From Luminiphilus sp051201685 (GTDB lineage Bacteria > Pseudomonadota > Gammaproteobacteria > Pseudomonadales > Halieaceae), in contig NZ_CP179213.1 in assembly GCF_051201685.1 (NCBI RefSeq), positions 2,914,001-2,978,000 of the forward strand: 64,000 nucleotides of DNA, written 5' to 3'. Below the pieces are notes generated by a model that saw only the letters and a list, made by a program, of their open reading frames with translations, was not told where the DNA came from and did not search any database. The translations under genes and the position numbers were made by a program. Below are positions 16,484-24,661 of the stretch, in pieces (the first letter of the stretch is position 1; every line of letters starts with the position of its first letter).

Positions 16484-17143
16484 TTAGTGACCTGGAGCAT
16501 CGTTCCAAAGCAGTTTGTGCAATTGCAACTGGAACCTACCCGGCACCTTATCTTGCAACAGCCACTCTGCCAGCTCTCGGGGCTCTAACTTCCCATGGGT
16601 AGGTGAAAATAAAATGTCTCCCACGCGGCCTGACAATGTTAGTTCGTCGATTTTGAAGCAGGCCCAGTCGAAGTCACGACGACTACTGACCACAAATTTT
16701 ATCTGGTCATGGGGGGTAAGCTCGCCAATGTTGTCCCAAAGATTTCTGTGGGATTCACCAGAGTCGGGAGCCTTTAAGTCCATGACTCGACTGACACGCT
16801 TATCAACGTCAGCGATGGACAATGCACCACTGGTCTCTAACGACACCTCATAGCCTTCATCACACAAAAGCTTTAACAGGGCCAAACACTCTGGCTGCGC
16901 CAACGGTTCACCGCCGGTAACGCAAACACGTGGGCAAGAAAAGCTTTTAATTTGGGTCACAATTTGCCCTAGGCCCAGAATCTCACCGCCAGAGAAGGCG
17001 TACTCGGTATCACACCAAACGCACCTCAGGGGACACCCCGTCAGCCGCACAAAAACCGTAGGTAATCCTACGCTTCTTGCCTCACCTTGCAGCGAGTGAA
17101 AAATTTCTGTGATGCGAAGTTCTGAATCGGCTAGAGCAGTCAT
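16484..17143 (-). CDS. queE: 7-carboxy-7-deazaguanine synthase
   Basis: A radical SAM enzyme that contracts the ring of 6-carboxytetrahydropterin in the queuosine pathway. The N-terminal LRITEIFHSLQGE and the iron-sulfur motif CPLRCVWCDTEYAF (CxxxCxxC) are diagnostic, followed by VTGGEPLAQ, the SAM-binding GGE. At 219 residues it has the small-core QueE size. It lies just upstream of queC on the minus strand, 9 bases after cpoB. Confidence 0.95.
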   Translation of the reverse strand: MTALADSELRITEIFHSLQGEARSVGLPTVFVRLTGCPLRCVWCDTEYAFSGGEILGLGQIVTQIKSFSCPRVCVTGGEPLAQPECLALLKLLCDEGYEVSLETSGALSIADVDKRVSRVMDLKAPDSGESHRNLWDNIGELTPHDQIKFVVSSRRDFDWACFKIDELTLSGRVGDILFSPTHGKLEPRELAEWLLQDKVPGRFQLQLHKLLWNDAPGH

Positions 17144-17152
17144 ACTGGGCGC

Positions 17153-18064
17153 TTAAAAATTCTCGCCCAAAAAATCTCGCGACAACTGCGCCGCCGGGTG
17201 CCCGGAATACTCCCGTACCACCTGATCAAGATACTCACGAGACCGCTCTCGGTTACCCTTCAGAAAGTGTACTTTGCCAAGTTTATACAATGCGTCCGGC
17301 ACTTTCGCATTATCAGGATATTGATCGAGCAGTAATTTAAAGTTCTGCCGGGCCAGCTCTGGCTCTGCCGGGTCCACAACAAGATACAGCTCCCCCAGCC
17401 AATAATGCGCGTTGGGCGCATAAGCACCTAAAGGATAGCGGTCCAAAAACCCCTGAAAGGCATCGACTGCTGCAGCAAAATTCCTAGACTTCACATAATT
17501 ATAAGCAGACTGATAGGCGGACTCTTCAGCGGGGTCAGCCGCTGCAGGTTTAGTCACTGGTCTCATTGGTATATCGGTGACCGTAGACGAGGTTGTGGTG
17601 GTTGGCCCCCCGCCGAAGGTCAGTCCAGAGCCGTCGTCCACAGTGATCTTTGAATCTTTGGCGCTGGCTAATTCAGCGAACCTTCGGTCCAGATCAATAT
17701 ATCGCTCTAAGCTCTGCTCTTTAAGACGCCTAATTTGTGAGGTTTGCTCTTCAACAAGACCATTGAGGCGGCGGACCTCCTCCTGCAGCTGCTGGAGCTG
17801 AATAACCAGTGCTCCGGCGTTGACAGCAGTGTCGGCGCCACCGTCATTAGCTTCCACAGGCACGGAGGTCGTCGTATACCCTGAATAAGGTGTTACACCA
17901 CCTTGTGCAGCAGGCTGCACAGAGGCCCCCATTACGCTGGTCGGCTGCGCCGCAGCCTCTCTCTCGGCCTCAACATCAATAAAATCCTGCGCCGAAACCC
18001 TCGAGATCACCGCAAAAACAAAAAAGCCGGCTATGACAACCGGCTTGGTTTGACTCTTTTTCAA
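17153..18064 (-). CDS. cpoB: Tol-Pal system TPR protein CpoB (YbgF)
   Basis: A periplasmic protein of 303 residues with a signal peptide (cleavage likely after RVSAQ). A Gln-rich coiled coil (about 90-140, QLQQLQEEVRRLNGLVEEQ) should make the trimer, followed by a low-complexity linker and a C-terminal TPR domain (about 180-303) with repeats such as SAYQSAYNYVKSRNFAAAVDAF and PNAHYWLGELYL. CpoB couples Tol-driven outer-membrane constriction to peptidoglycan synthesis at division. It follows pal by 12 bases. Confidence 0.92.
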   Translation of the reverse strand: MKKSQTKPVVIAGFFVFAVISRVSAQDFIDVEAEREAAAQPTSVMGASVQPAAQGGVTPYSGYTTTSVPVEANDGGADTAVNAGALVIQLQQLQEEVRRLNGLVEEQTSQIRRLKEQSLERYIDLDRRFAELASAKDSKITVDDGSGLTFGGGPTTTTSSTVTDIPMRPVTKPAAADPAEESAYQSAYNYVKSRNFAAAVDAFQGFLDRYPLGAYAPNAHYWLGELYLVVDPAEPELARQNFKLLLDQYPDNAKVPDALYKLGKVHFLKGNRERSREYLDQVVREYSGHPAAQLSRDFLGENF

Positions 18065-18076
18065 TGCAGGTTTGCC

Positions 18077-18625
18077 TTATTTGAGCTCGACGCGACGATT
18101 TTGAGACCAGTTAGCCTCGCTAGACCCAAACGCCACGGGATTTTCTTCACCGTAGCTGATCGCTTCAATACGGTAGCTGGGGACACCATTAGCAACCATA
18201 TAGTCCCGGACCGCATTGGCGCGGCGCTCGCCCAGTGCAAGGTTATACTCACGCGTGCCACGCTCGTCAGTGTGGCCTTCGAGACGTACGCTATCATCGC
18301 TCGATAACATCACTGCAATGTGAGCGTCTACCGCCATCCTTGCCGCATCGGTGAGAGAAGAGCTGTCAAAGTCGAAGTAAAAAACTGTGCCAGCAGTCAT
18401 CGCAGCGTCTTGCAACTGCTGTTGCTCGGCTGCGGCAGCGGCTTCAGCTTGCGCCTGCGCCTCTTGGGCTGCGTTTTGAGCGGCAGCTTGTTCCGCAGCG
18501 GCGGCTTCAGCAGCCGCTGCCTCAGCTTGTGCGCTATCGTTTGTTTCATTACCCGAGCAGGCAACGAGTAACAAGGAACCAAAAAGAATACTGGCAAATT
18601 TACCGGCTACTGGAAGTGCTTTCAT
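18077..18625 (-). CDS. pal: peptidoglycan-associated lipoprotein Pal
   Basis: An outer-membrane lipoprotein of 182 residues. The lipobox is LLVACS, and the C-terminal OmpA-like domain contains VRLEGHTDERGTREYNLALGERRANAV with the peptidoglycan-binding Asp and Arg. Between anchor and domain lies an Ala/Glu/Gln-rich stretch of about 45 residues that is longer and more repetitive than in E. coli Pal, probably a helical spacer. A good aggac ribosome binding site precedes the ATG. A 160-base gap separates it from tolB, so it may have its own promoter, as in other species. Confidence 0.95.
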   Translation of the reverse strand: MKALPVAGKFASILFGSLLLVACSGNETNDSAQAEAAAAEAAAAEQAAAQNAAQEAQAQAEAAAAAEQQQLQDAAMTAGTVFYFDFDSSSLTDAARMAVDAHIAVMLSSDDSVRLEGHTDERGTREYNLALGERRANAVRDYMVANGVPSYRIEAISYGEENPVAFGSSEANWSQNRRVELK

Positions 18626-18785
18626 GAGTCCGTCCTGTCTGAAAATTTGTTGGATAAACCACAGGTGTTAATGTAGCGCATCCTTTAGAAAATTGCTGGC
18701 TGATTATGACAATTAATTCAAATCTGACTTTCAAAACTTCAAAATTTACGTCTTGAGCATCGTTAATTCGGCGTTCCCGTCTACC

Positions 18786-20081
18786 TCAAGGCAAATAGGG
18801 GGACCAAGCGGGTTCCTGCACTTCGCCCTCTCGCGCTGGCAAATTGAAGCTTACACCGCCATCGACAGCCACAGCACCCAAAATGCTTTTGCCATTGCGC
18901 TTGGTGGCATACAAAACAATGGAACCATTCGGGGCGATTGTTGGGCTCTCATCTAGACTAGTCGTCGTCAAAACAGTCAATCGTTCTGTCACCAGATCGT
19001 GAACAGCAATGTGGTACGCACCGTCCTGCTGATGAACCAACGCCACGTTGCGGCCATCCTGAGCTACCCGGGCTCGCGCGTTGTACCGCCCCTCGAAGGT
19101 TACCCGCGTGGTGTTACCACTCTTCAGGTCATACTGGTAAATTTGGGGCCGCCCGCCACGATCGGAGGTAAACAAAAGGGACTGGCCGTCGGGCATCCAG
19201 GTAGGCTCTGTATCAATGGCATAGTGCTTGGTAAGGCGGGTAAGACGCTTGGACGCAAGATTCATCAAATAAATATCTGGACTTCCATCCTTACTGAGCA
19301 CCATTGCCATGGAATTGCCATCAGGGGAAAAGACGGGTGAGTTATTAAGCCCTTTGAAATTTGTCAGCTGCTCTCGAGCACCGGTACGTAGATTTTGCCG
19401 GTAAATAGCCGGGCGCGATGTCTCAAATGAGACATAAGCCACCTCATCACCATCGGGTGACCATGAAGGCCCGAGAATGGGCTCGCGACTCTCCAACAAA
19501 ACGATAGGTCTTGAGCCATCGGAGTCAGCAATAGTCAAACGATAGAAATCCTTCCCTGCGGGGTTGCGAGTCACTGAGACGTACAGCAAACGTGTCGCAA
19601 AAGCTCCCGGTATACCTGTCAGTGTTTCGTAAACCTCATCGGCAATTTTATGCGCCAACATTCTGACTTCCGAGGCGGTTCCCATGACAACCCCCTCCTC
19701 TACAGACAGCTCCCGAGTGCTATCGAAAAGCTGCCAGCTGAGTTTTAAGTTACCCGCAGCAGCCAACTCGTAGCGACCAATCAATACGTAGTCGCTATTT
19801 ATTGCACGCCAATCGCGGAAATATAACTCCGATCCCCGAGAGGGGTAGCTCAACATATCTCGTCGACTCACAGGGGAAAATTGACCGCTGCGCGCTAAAT
19901 CTGAGTCGATGATACGAGCAACATCCTCTGGCGAGGCCCCGGACCCTGACCAGCCAAAGGGCACTACAGCGATAGGCGTTGGATTGTCGACGCCTCGGGT
20001 AATTTCTATTTGCAGCTGAGCCAACGCAGGAAAGGATGCTGTGACAAGACTAAAAACGACAACTCGCAATAAATAGGGCAT
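18786..20081 (-). CDS. tolB: Tol-Pal system beta-propeller protein TolB
   Basis: A periplasmic protein of 431 residues. It has a signal peptide (cleavage near FPALAQ), an N-terminal alpha/beta domain (VVPFGWSG) and a C-terminal six-bladed propeller with repeated SPDG/MPDG motifs: PSWSPDGDEVAYVSFE, PVFSPDGNSMAMVLS and PTWMPDGQSLLFTSD. TolB binds Pal and TolA. The ATG shares one base with the tolA stop (TGATG), so the two are coupled. Confidence 0.97.
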   Translation of the reverse strand: MPYLLRVVVFSLVTASFPALAQLQIEITRGVDNPTPIAVVPFGWSGSGASPEDVARIIDSDLARSGQFSPVSRRDMLSYPSRGSELYFRDWRAINSDYVLIGRYELAAAGNLKLSWQLFDSTRELSVEEGVVMGTASEVRMLAHKIADEVYETLTGIPGAFATRLLYVSVTRNPAGKDFYRLTIADSDGSRPIVLLESREPILGPSWSPDGDEVAYVSFETSRPAIYRQNLRTGAREQLTNFKGLNNSPVFSPDGNSMAMVLSKDGSPDIYLMNLASKRLTRLTKHYAIDTEPTWMPDGQSLLFTSDRGGRPQIYQYDLKSGNTTRVTFEGRYNARARVAQDGRNVALVHQQDGAYHIAVHDLVTERLTVLTTTSLDESPTIAPNGSIVLYATKRNGKSILGAVAVDGGVSFNLPAREGEVQEPAWSPYLP

Positions 20082-20818
20082 CAGTACCTCAGGTCTTCTG
20101 GACGGAAAATAAGTTGGAAACGACGAAAGTCACGTTCAAATACAGCACGGTCTAAGGATTTTACCTCAGAAAAGCGCGCCACTTTCTCCACCGCGTTCAC
20201 TGCGCTTCGATCAAAAGCCACGTTACCGCTCGATTCCAAGACCGTCACTCCCACGACATCCCCTGTTGGCACTAGAGCTATTTCGAGAATGGCGACCATA
20301 TTGTTGCGGGCCGAGGGTGGGCGGGTCCATCGACCGATCACTGCCTGTTTAATCACAGCGGCCACCTGATCGCTTTCAGAGCCCACACTGCCTTGCTGGG
20401 CAAGTTGCTCAGAAGCCAGCACAGATTCAATATCATCGAGGGTTTCTTGACTGAGTTGCTCGGGGGTTCGCTCGGGCTTGGCTGGCTCCACCGGAATTTC
20501 AGGCTCAACCTTCTGTGCCGGCGTTACCGTGGGCGGTGTGGGTTCAGGCGTTGGTTTGGGTTTGGGCGTTGGTTTGGGCGTAAGCTTAGGCTTAGGTTTG
20601 GGCTTAAGCTTAGGCTTAGGCTTGGACTTGGGCTTGGGTTTCAGCGTATCAGCAGACACCAAGGTCGCTTTAATAGCGACGGGAGTCGAGGCGCGGGCTT
20701 CGATAGTCACTGGGGCAGCCCAGCGCACCATCAACAAGCCCGCCACTACGATGTGTAGCGCCAGCGTAAGCGCAACGGGCATTCCAAACCATGTAACTCG
20801 GTCTGAGAGGCTGCTCAC
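20081..20818 (-). CDS. tolA: Tol-Pal system protein TolA, short Lys-Pro-rich form
   Basis: Inner-membrane protein that transmits the TolQR motor force to Pal/TolB. It has one N-terminal membrane helix (about 12-34), then a Lys-Pro repeat region (about 56-95), and a C-terminal globular domain (about 150-245) with a VTVLESSGNVAFDRSAV TonB/TolA-like core. At 245 residues it is much shorter than E. coli TolA (about 420), whose middle part is a long Ala-rich helix; here that helix is replaced by a TonB-like KP spacer. Position between tolR and tolB makes the assignment firm. Confidence 0.93.
   Translation of the reverse strand: MSSLSDRVTWFGMPVALTLALHIVVAGLLMVRWAAPVTIEARASTPVAIKATLVSADTLKPKPKSKPKPKLKPKPKPKLTPKPTPKPKPTPEPTPPTVTPAQKVEPEIPVEPAKPERTPEQLSQETLDDIESVLASEQLAQQGSVGSESDQVAAVIKQAVIGRWTRPPSARNNMVAILEIALVPTGDVVGVTVLESSGNVAFDRSAVNAVEKVARFSEVKSLDRAVFERDFRRFQLIFRPEDLRY
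20537..20640 (-). repeat. Lys-Pro codon repeat in tolA
   Basis: Imperfect tandem repeats of a six-base unit (ttgggt/cttagg/cttggg on the plus strand) encode Lys-Pro dipeptides and variants. Such in-frame repeats can vary in copy number between strains. Confidence 0.75.
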
Positions 20819-21231
20819 GGGGCCATCGGTTCCTCTGTAACGAGTCCCACCGAGGGAGCCCCCGAAGCTTGCAACGCAGACATTACTTCAACGACCCTAC
20901 CGTAGGGGACAGCAGTATCGCCCCAAACTAACACCGGTTTATCAGGATCACGCCGCAATACAGCGGCAACTCGCTGTTGTACGGTGACCAACTCAAGTGC
21001 CTGTTTGTCATTGCGCCCCAAGTTTATAAATAATTGACCCGATTTATCGACCGATACAATCAAGGGTTCACTATCCTGATTTTTAACCGGCTCAGCCGCG
21101 GCGTCGGGGAGATCAACCTTTACTCCCTGCATTAACATGGGTGCAGTGACCATAAAAATAATCAACAGCACCAACATGACATCAATGTAGGGCACTACGT
21201 TTATTTCGGCGACAGCTCGACGTTTACGCAT
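20815..21231 (-). CDS. tolR: Tol-Pal system protein TolR
   Basis: ExbD/TolR family protein of 138 residues with one membrane helix near the N-terminus. The helix contains the proton-conducting Asp in VVPYIDVMLVLLIIFMVT. The C-terminal part is the periplasmic peptidoglycan-binding domain. With TolQ it makes the proton-driven motor. It overlaps tolA by 4 bases and follows tolQ by 4 bases. Confidence 0.96.
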   Translation of the reverse strand: MRKRRAVAEINVVPYIDVMLVLLIIFMVTAPMLMQGVKVDLPDAAAEPVKNQDSEPLIVSVDKSGQLFINLGRNDKQALELVTVQQRVAAVLRRDPDKPVLVWGDTAVPYGRVVEVMSALQASGAPSVGLVTEEPMAP

Positions 21232-21235
21232 CGGA

Positions 21236-21943
21236 CTAATCCGCGCTGCGCCGAGCGCGCTGAGCGTAAGTCTGGCGCTGAAGAATTCCTGAGAATTCGT
21301 CGACGAACGTATCGTAGCGATTGATCAGGCTATCGGATTTTGCAGCGAAACGGTTGTAAGCCAGCACGGCAGGTATCGCGGCGAACAGCCCCATGGCCGT
21401 TGCAATTAAGGCCTCTGAAATACCTGGTGCTACAGTTGCAAGGGTGGCTTGAGTCGCATTAGCAAGCCCTCTGAATGAATGCATGATCCCCCAAACCGTC
21501 CCGAATAAACCGATATAAGGACTCGTGGATCCCACAGACGCCAAGAAGGGTAAATTGGCCTCCAGACGATCACTCTCTCTCAGGGTGGCAACTCGCATCG
21601 CGCGCCTTGCTCCCTCGAGTATGGCGTCAGCTTCGATATCTGACTGCTGAGACAACCGCGAAAACTCCTTGAAGCCTGCTCGAAAGATGCTCTCCACACC
21701 AATAGGCGTAGTCCCATCAGCCAATGCGTCATTACCCTCACGGTAAATTTGCGCGAGATCGACACCTGACCAAAAGTGCGCCTCAAAGCCCGCAAGCTCG
21801 TCGGACATTCGTCGGTACAACATGACCCTTTGGACGATGAAATACCAAGATGAAATGGAAGCCAATAAAAGAATCAGCATGACCACCTGTACGGTCCCAC
21901 TAGCGCCGATAATCAGCTCTAGAATGCCTAACTCTTCACTCAC
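21236..21943 (-). CDS. tolQ: Tol-Pal system protein TolQ
   Basis: MotA/TolQ/ExbB family stator of 235 residues with three membrane segments: about 17-37 (VVMLILLLASISSWYFIVQRV), about 140-160, and about 175-200. The signature PYIGLFGTVWGIMHSF and the third-helix region ISEALIATAMGLFAAIPAVLAYN are both present. It forms the pentameric channel around TolR. It heads the tolQRAB genes behind ybgC. Confidence 0.96.
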   Translation of the reverse strand: MSEELGILELIIGASGTVQVVMLILLLASISSWYFIVQRVMLYRRMSDELAGFEAHFWSGVDLAQIYREGNDALADGTTPIGVESIFRAGFKEFSRLSQQSDIEADAILEGARRAMRVATLRESDRLEANLPFLASVGSTSPYIGLFGTVWGIMHSFRGLANATQATLATVAPGISEALIATAMGLFAAIPAVLAYNRFAAKSDSLINRYDTFVDEFSGILQRQTYAQRARRSAD

Positions 21944-21967
21944 ATAAACCTCCCCATATTGTTACCT

Positions 21968-22381
21968 CTACAGACCTTCGATTTTTTGGCGCATCGCGGC
22001 GGGAATCCGACGCGGCCTACCGTGCTCACTGCTCACCAGTGCTAGAGTGACCTGCCCTTCTACCAGACATGTAGAATCCCGCATCACCGTTTGTGAAAAA
22101 GTCAGCGTCGCAGCACCCAATTGCGTGACGCACGCAGTCGCCATGATCGACTCATCAAGTCGCGCAGGACTTCGGTAGCTGACACTGGCCTCCGAGACCA
22201 CAAACATCAGGTTCTCGTCCGGAAATGCCGGTCTCTCGTAGCCTATTGCGCGCATGTATTCAGTGCGGGCACGCTCAAAATATTTAAGATAGTTGACGTA
22301 ATAAACAATACCTCCAGCGTCGGTGTCTTCTATGTAGACCCGCATAGGCAGAGAAAATTCCCCAGACTGAGGCAATGTCAC
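21968..22381 (-). CDS. ybgC: acyl-CoA thioesterase YbgC
   Basis: A hotdog-fold thioesterase of 137 residues. The motif YIEDTDAGGIVYYVNYLKYFERARTEY carries the catalytic Asp and the YbgC signature. It hydrolyses acyl-CoA or acyl-ACP and is found at the head of tol-pal operons across Proteobacteria, where it is linked to envelope phospholipid work. It overlaps the ruvB stop by 4 bases and precedes tolQ by 24 bases. Confidence 0.95.
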   Translation of the reverse strand: MTLPQSGEFSLPMRVYIEDTDAGGIVYYVNYLKYFERARTEYMRAIGYERPAFPDENLMFVVSEASVSYRSPARLDESIMATACVTQLGAATLTFSQTVMRDSTCLVEGQVTLALVSSEHGRPRRIPAAMRQKIEGL

Positions 22382-23433
22382 CGATCGAGATCCAAGTCTA
22401 GAGAGAGTGTATTGTCTCGCTCAGTTTTAGGCATCGACATGCCAAAATGTCGGTAGGCGGCTTGCGTCACCATGCGGCCACGAGGTGTGCGCAGCAAATA
22501 ACCTTGCTGAATGAGATAAGGCTCGAGCACGTCCTCCAAGGTGCCACGCTCCTCCGATAACGCAGCAGCAAGGCTGTCCACCCCCACCGGACCGCCCTCA
22601 AACTTCTCAATAAGCATCAGCAAAAGACGACGATCTAAATGATCAAGGCCAAGCTGATCTACATTTAACATGTCCAACGCCTGCTGGGCGATCGATTCAG
22701 TGATCCGACCGTCAGACTTCACTTCTGCATAGTCACGCACCCGACGTAGAAGACGATTAGCAATACGAGGGGTGCCTCGAGCACGCCGCGCCATCTCCAA
22801 AGCACCCGCATCATCAACCGGGATCTCCAGCAATTTTGCCGAGCGGGCTACGATTTTGGCGAGATCATCAACTTCATAGAACTCGAGGCGCTGTACAATG
22901 CCGAAACGATCTCGTAACGGAGAAGTTAGAAGACCCGCTCGGGTTGTAGCGCCCACCAGCGTGAACGGGGGAAGGTCGAGCTTGATAGATCGAGCAGCGG
23001 GCCCCTCGCCAATCATAATATCCAGCTGATAGTCTTCCATTGCCGGGTAAAGGATTTCTTCGACGTAGGGACTCAACCGGTGAATCTCGTCGATAAATAA
23101 GACATCACCCGGCTCTAGGTTTGTCATAAGAGCGGCAATATCCCCCGCCTTCTCAAGCACCGGACCACTCGTTGTTTTTAATGCCACCCCCATCTCATGG
23201 GCGATAATACTGGCAAGTGTTGTCTTGCCCAGCCCGGGAGGGCCAAAAATCAGCGTGTGATCAAGGGGCTCATCTCTTTGTCTTGCGGCCGCTAAAAAGA
23301 TCTCCATCTGCTCGCGCACGACCCGCTGGCCCAAGTAGTCTTCGAGGGACTTTGGTCGGATGGCTCGATCCACCTGCTCGTCAACGCGAACCCCCTGCTC
23401 TGGAGCGACCAATCGGTCGGTTTCAATCGTCAT
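22378..23433 (-). CDS. ruvB: Holliday junction branch-migration ATPase RuvB
   Basis: An AAA+ motor of 351 residues that drives branch migration with RuvA. Walker A is FGPPGLGKTTLA, Walker B is VLFIDEIHRL, sensor 1 lies in LVGATTRAG, and the arginine finger region is SPLRDRFGI. The C-terminal winged helix follows (LDHLDRRLL to PRGRMVTQAAYRHF). The ATG overlaps the ruvA stop by 4 bases. Confidence 0.98.
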   Translation of the reverse strand: MTIETDRLVAPEQGVRVDEQVDRAIRPKSLEDYLGQRVVREQMEIFLAAARQRDEPLDHTLIFGPPGLGKTTLASIIAHEMGVALKTTSGPVLEKAGDIAALMTNLEPGDVLFIDEIHRLSPYVEEILYPAMEDYQLDIMIGEGPAARSIKLDLPPFTLVGATTRAGLLTSPLRDRFGIVQRLEFYEVDDLAKIVARSAKLLEIPVDDAGALEMARRARGTPRIANRLLRRVRDYAEVKSDGRITESIAQQALDMLNVDQLGLDHLDRRLLLMLIEKFEGGPVGVDSLAAALSEERGTLEDVLEPYLIQQGYLLRTPRGRMVTQAAYRHFGMSMPKTERDNTLSLDLDLDR

Positions 23434-24059
23434 CGATTTGCCTTTGGCGCTGAAGCCTTGAGTGCTCGTCGAATCAGCTCTTCACTGGATTCGATTGAAT
23501 CATCATCGACCGCGGAGACAAGTCGTGCTGCCTCGGGTAATTTATAACCTAAGGCAACCAGTGCCTGCTCAGCCTCAGTTCGGCAATCCACTGTGGGGGC
23601 AGCTGGTTCGAATTGACCTTGTGCACCAGGGATTGTCGGCGACAGTTCCTCTAGCCATTTTCCCGCTTTATCACGCATTTCTACCAGCAATCGTTCCGCC
23701 GTTTTACGACCTACTCCGGGTAATGCAACCAGAGTGGCGACATCATCACGTTGCAAACATTGGGCAAAGGCACGGGCATCAAGGCCGGACAACAGTGCTA
23801 GGGCGAGCTTTGGCCCCACACCACTCACTTTTATCAGCTCACGAAAAAGGCGCCGGTCTGCCTCTTCTCTGAAGCCATATAACAACTGAGCATCCTCTCT
23901 CACGACAAAATGCGTCAACAACGTCACCTCTTCCCCAACCTCGGGAAGATCAAACAGCGTCGTCATAGGGACCTGCAGCTCGTAGCCAATTCCACCGACA
24001 TCTAGCAACAGCTCAGGTGGCCGCTTTACCATGAGTCGTCCGCGTAAAAATCCTATCAT
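23430..24059 (-). CDS. ruvA: Holliday junction-binding protein RuvA
   Basis: A 209-residue tetrameric DNA-binding protein with the N-terminal OB fold (MIGFLRGRL), two helix-hairpin-helix motifs (LIKVSGVGPKLALALLS and LVALPGVGRKTAERLLVEM) and the C-terminal three-helix domain that contacts RuvB. It lies between ruvC (9-base gap) and ruvB (4-base overlap). Confidence 0.97.
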   Translation of the reverse strand: MIGFLRGRLMVKRPPELLLDVGGIGYELQVPMTTLFDLPEVGEEVTLLTHFVVREDAQLLYGFREEADRRLFRELIKVSGVGPKLALALLSGLDARAFAQCLQRDDVATLVALPGVGRKTAERLLVEMRDKAGKWLEELSPTIPGAQGQFEPAAPTVDCRTEAEQALVALGYKLPEAARLVSAVDDDSIESSEELIRRALKASAPKANR

Positions 24060-24068
24060 TAGCCGTAC

Positions 24069-24587
24069 TCAGCGAGACCGACCACGGCTGCGTGCCGTGG
24101 CGGGAATATGTTGTAGCGATTGATTTGAATGCAGGTGACACAGCGCCGCCGCCAAGCCATCAGCTGCATCCTCCTTAGGCGCAGCGGGCAATTTCAGCAA
24201 TATTTTTACCATATGTTGAACCTGCTCTTTGCTCGCGGCCCCGGTGCCGACGACCGCCAACTTAATTTGGCGTGCAGCGTATTCATAAACGTCCATGCCT
24301 CGGTGAACGCAGGCAGCCATTGCTGCGCCTCGGGCATGCCCGAGCTTCAGTGCTGAATCGGGGTTTCGCGCCAAAAAGACCTCCTCGATAGCCAGCTCTT
24401 CAGGACGAAATTCATCAATAATGCTGTTCAATGAGGAAAACAGTACACCCAATCTAGGCCCAAGGGGCTGGTCGACTGGCAAGCGTATGATGCCGCTGGT
24501 CACGTAGACCGCCGCTGATCCTTCCGTCCTGATGACGCCAAATCCCGTTTTTCTCGAACCGGGGTCTATACCCAGAATCGTGGTCAT
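24069..24587 (-). CDS. ruvC: Holliday junction resolvase RuvC
   Basis: An endonuclease of 172 residues of the RNase H fold that cuts Holliday junctions. Catalytic acidic residues are visible in ILGIDPGSRKTGFG (first Asp), LAIEEVFLARN (Glu) and KEDAADGLAAALCH (Asp pair). In many gammaproteobacteria yebC separates aspS from ruvC; here the 74 bases upstream contain no gene. Confidence 0.97.
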   Translation of the reverse strand: MTTILGIDPGSRKTGFGVIRTEGSAAVYVTSGIIRLPVDQPLGPRLGVLFSSLNSIIDEFRPEELAIEEVFLARNPDSALKLGHARGAAMAACVHRGMDVYEYAARQIKLAVVGTGAASKEQVQHMVKILLKLPAAPKEDAADGLAAALCHLHSNQSLQHIPATARSRGRSR

Positions 24588-24661
24588 GGCAACTCCCTTG
24601 TCGCTGCCTACATTCTGACTGAAACCGAGCCCAACGTCACAAAAAGCGTAGCAACCGCTTT

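Noticed and set aside
20393..20840. Long open frames antisense to tolA, rich in Gly, Leu and Arg
   Set aside because: They are the mirror of the Lys-Pro repeat and carry no independent motif or start signal.
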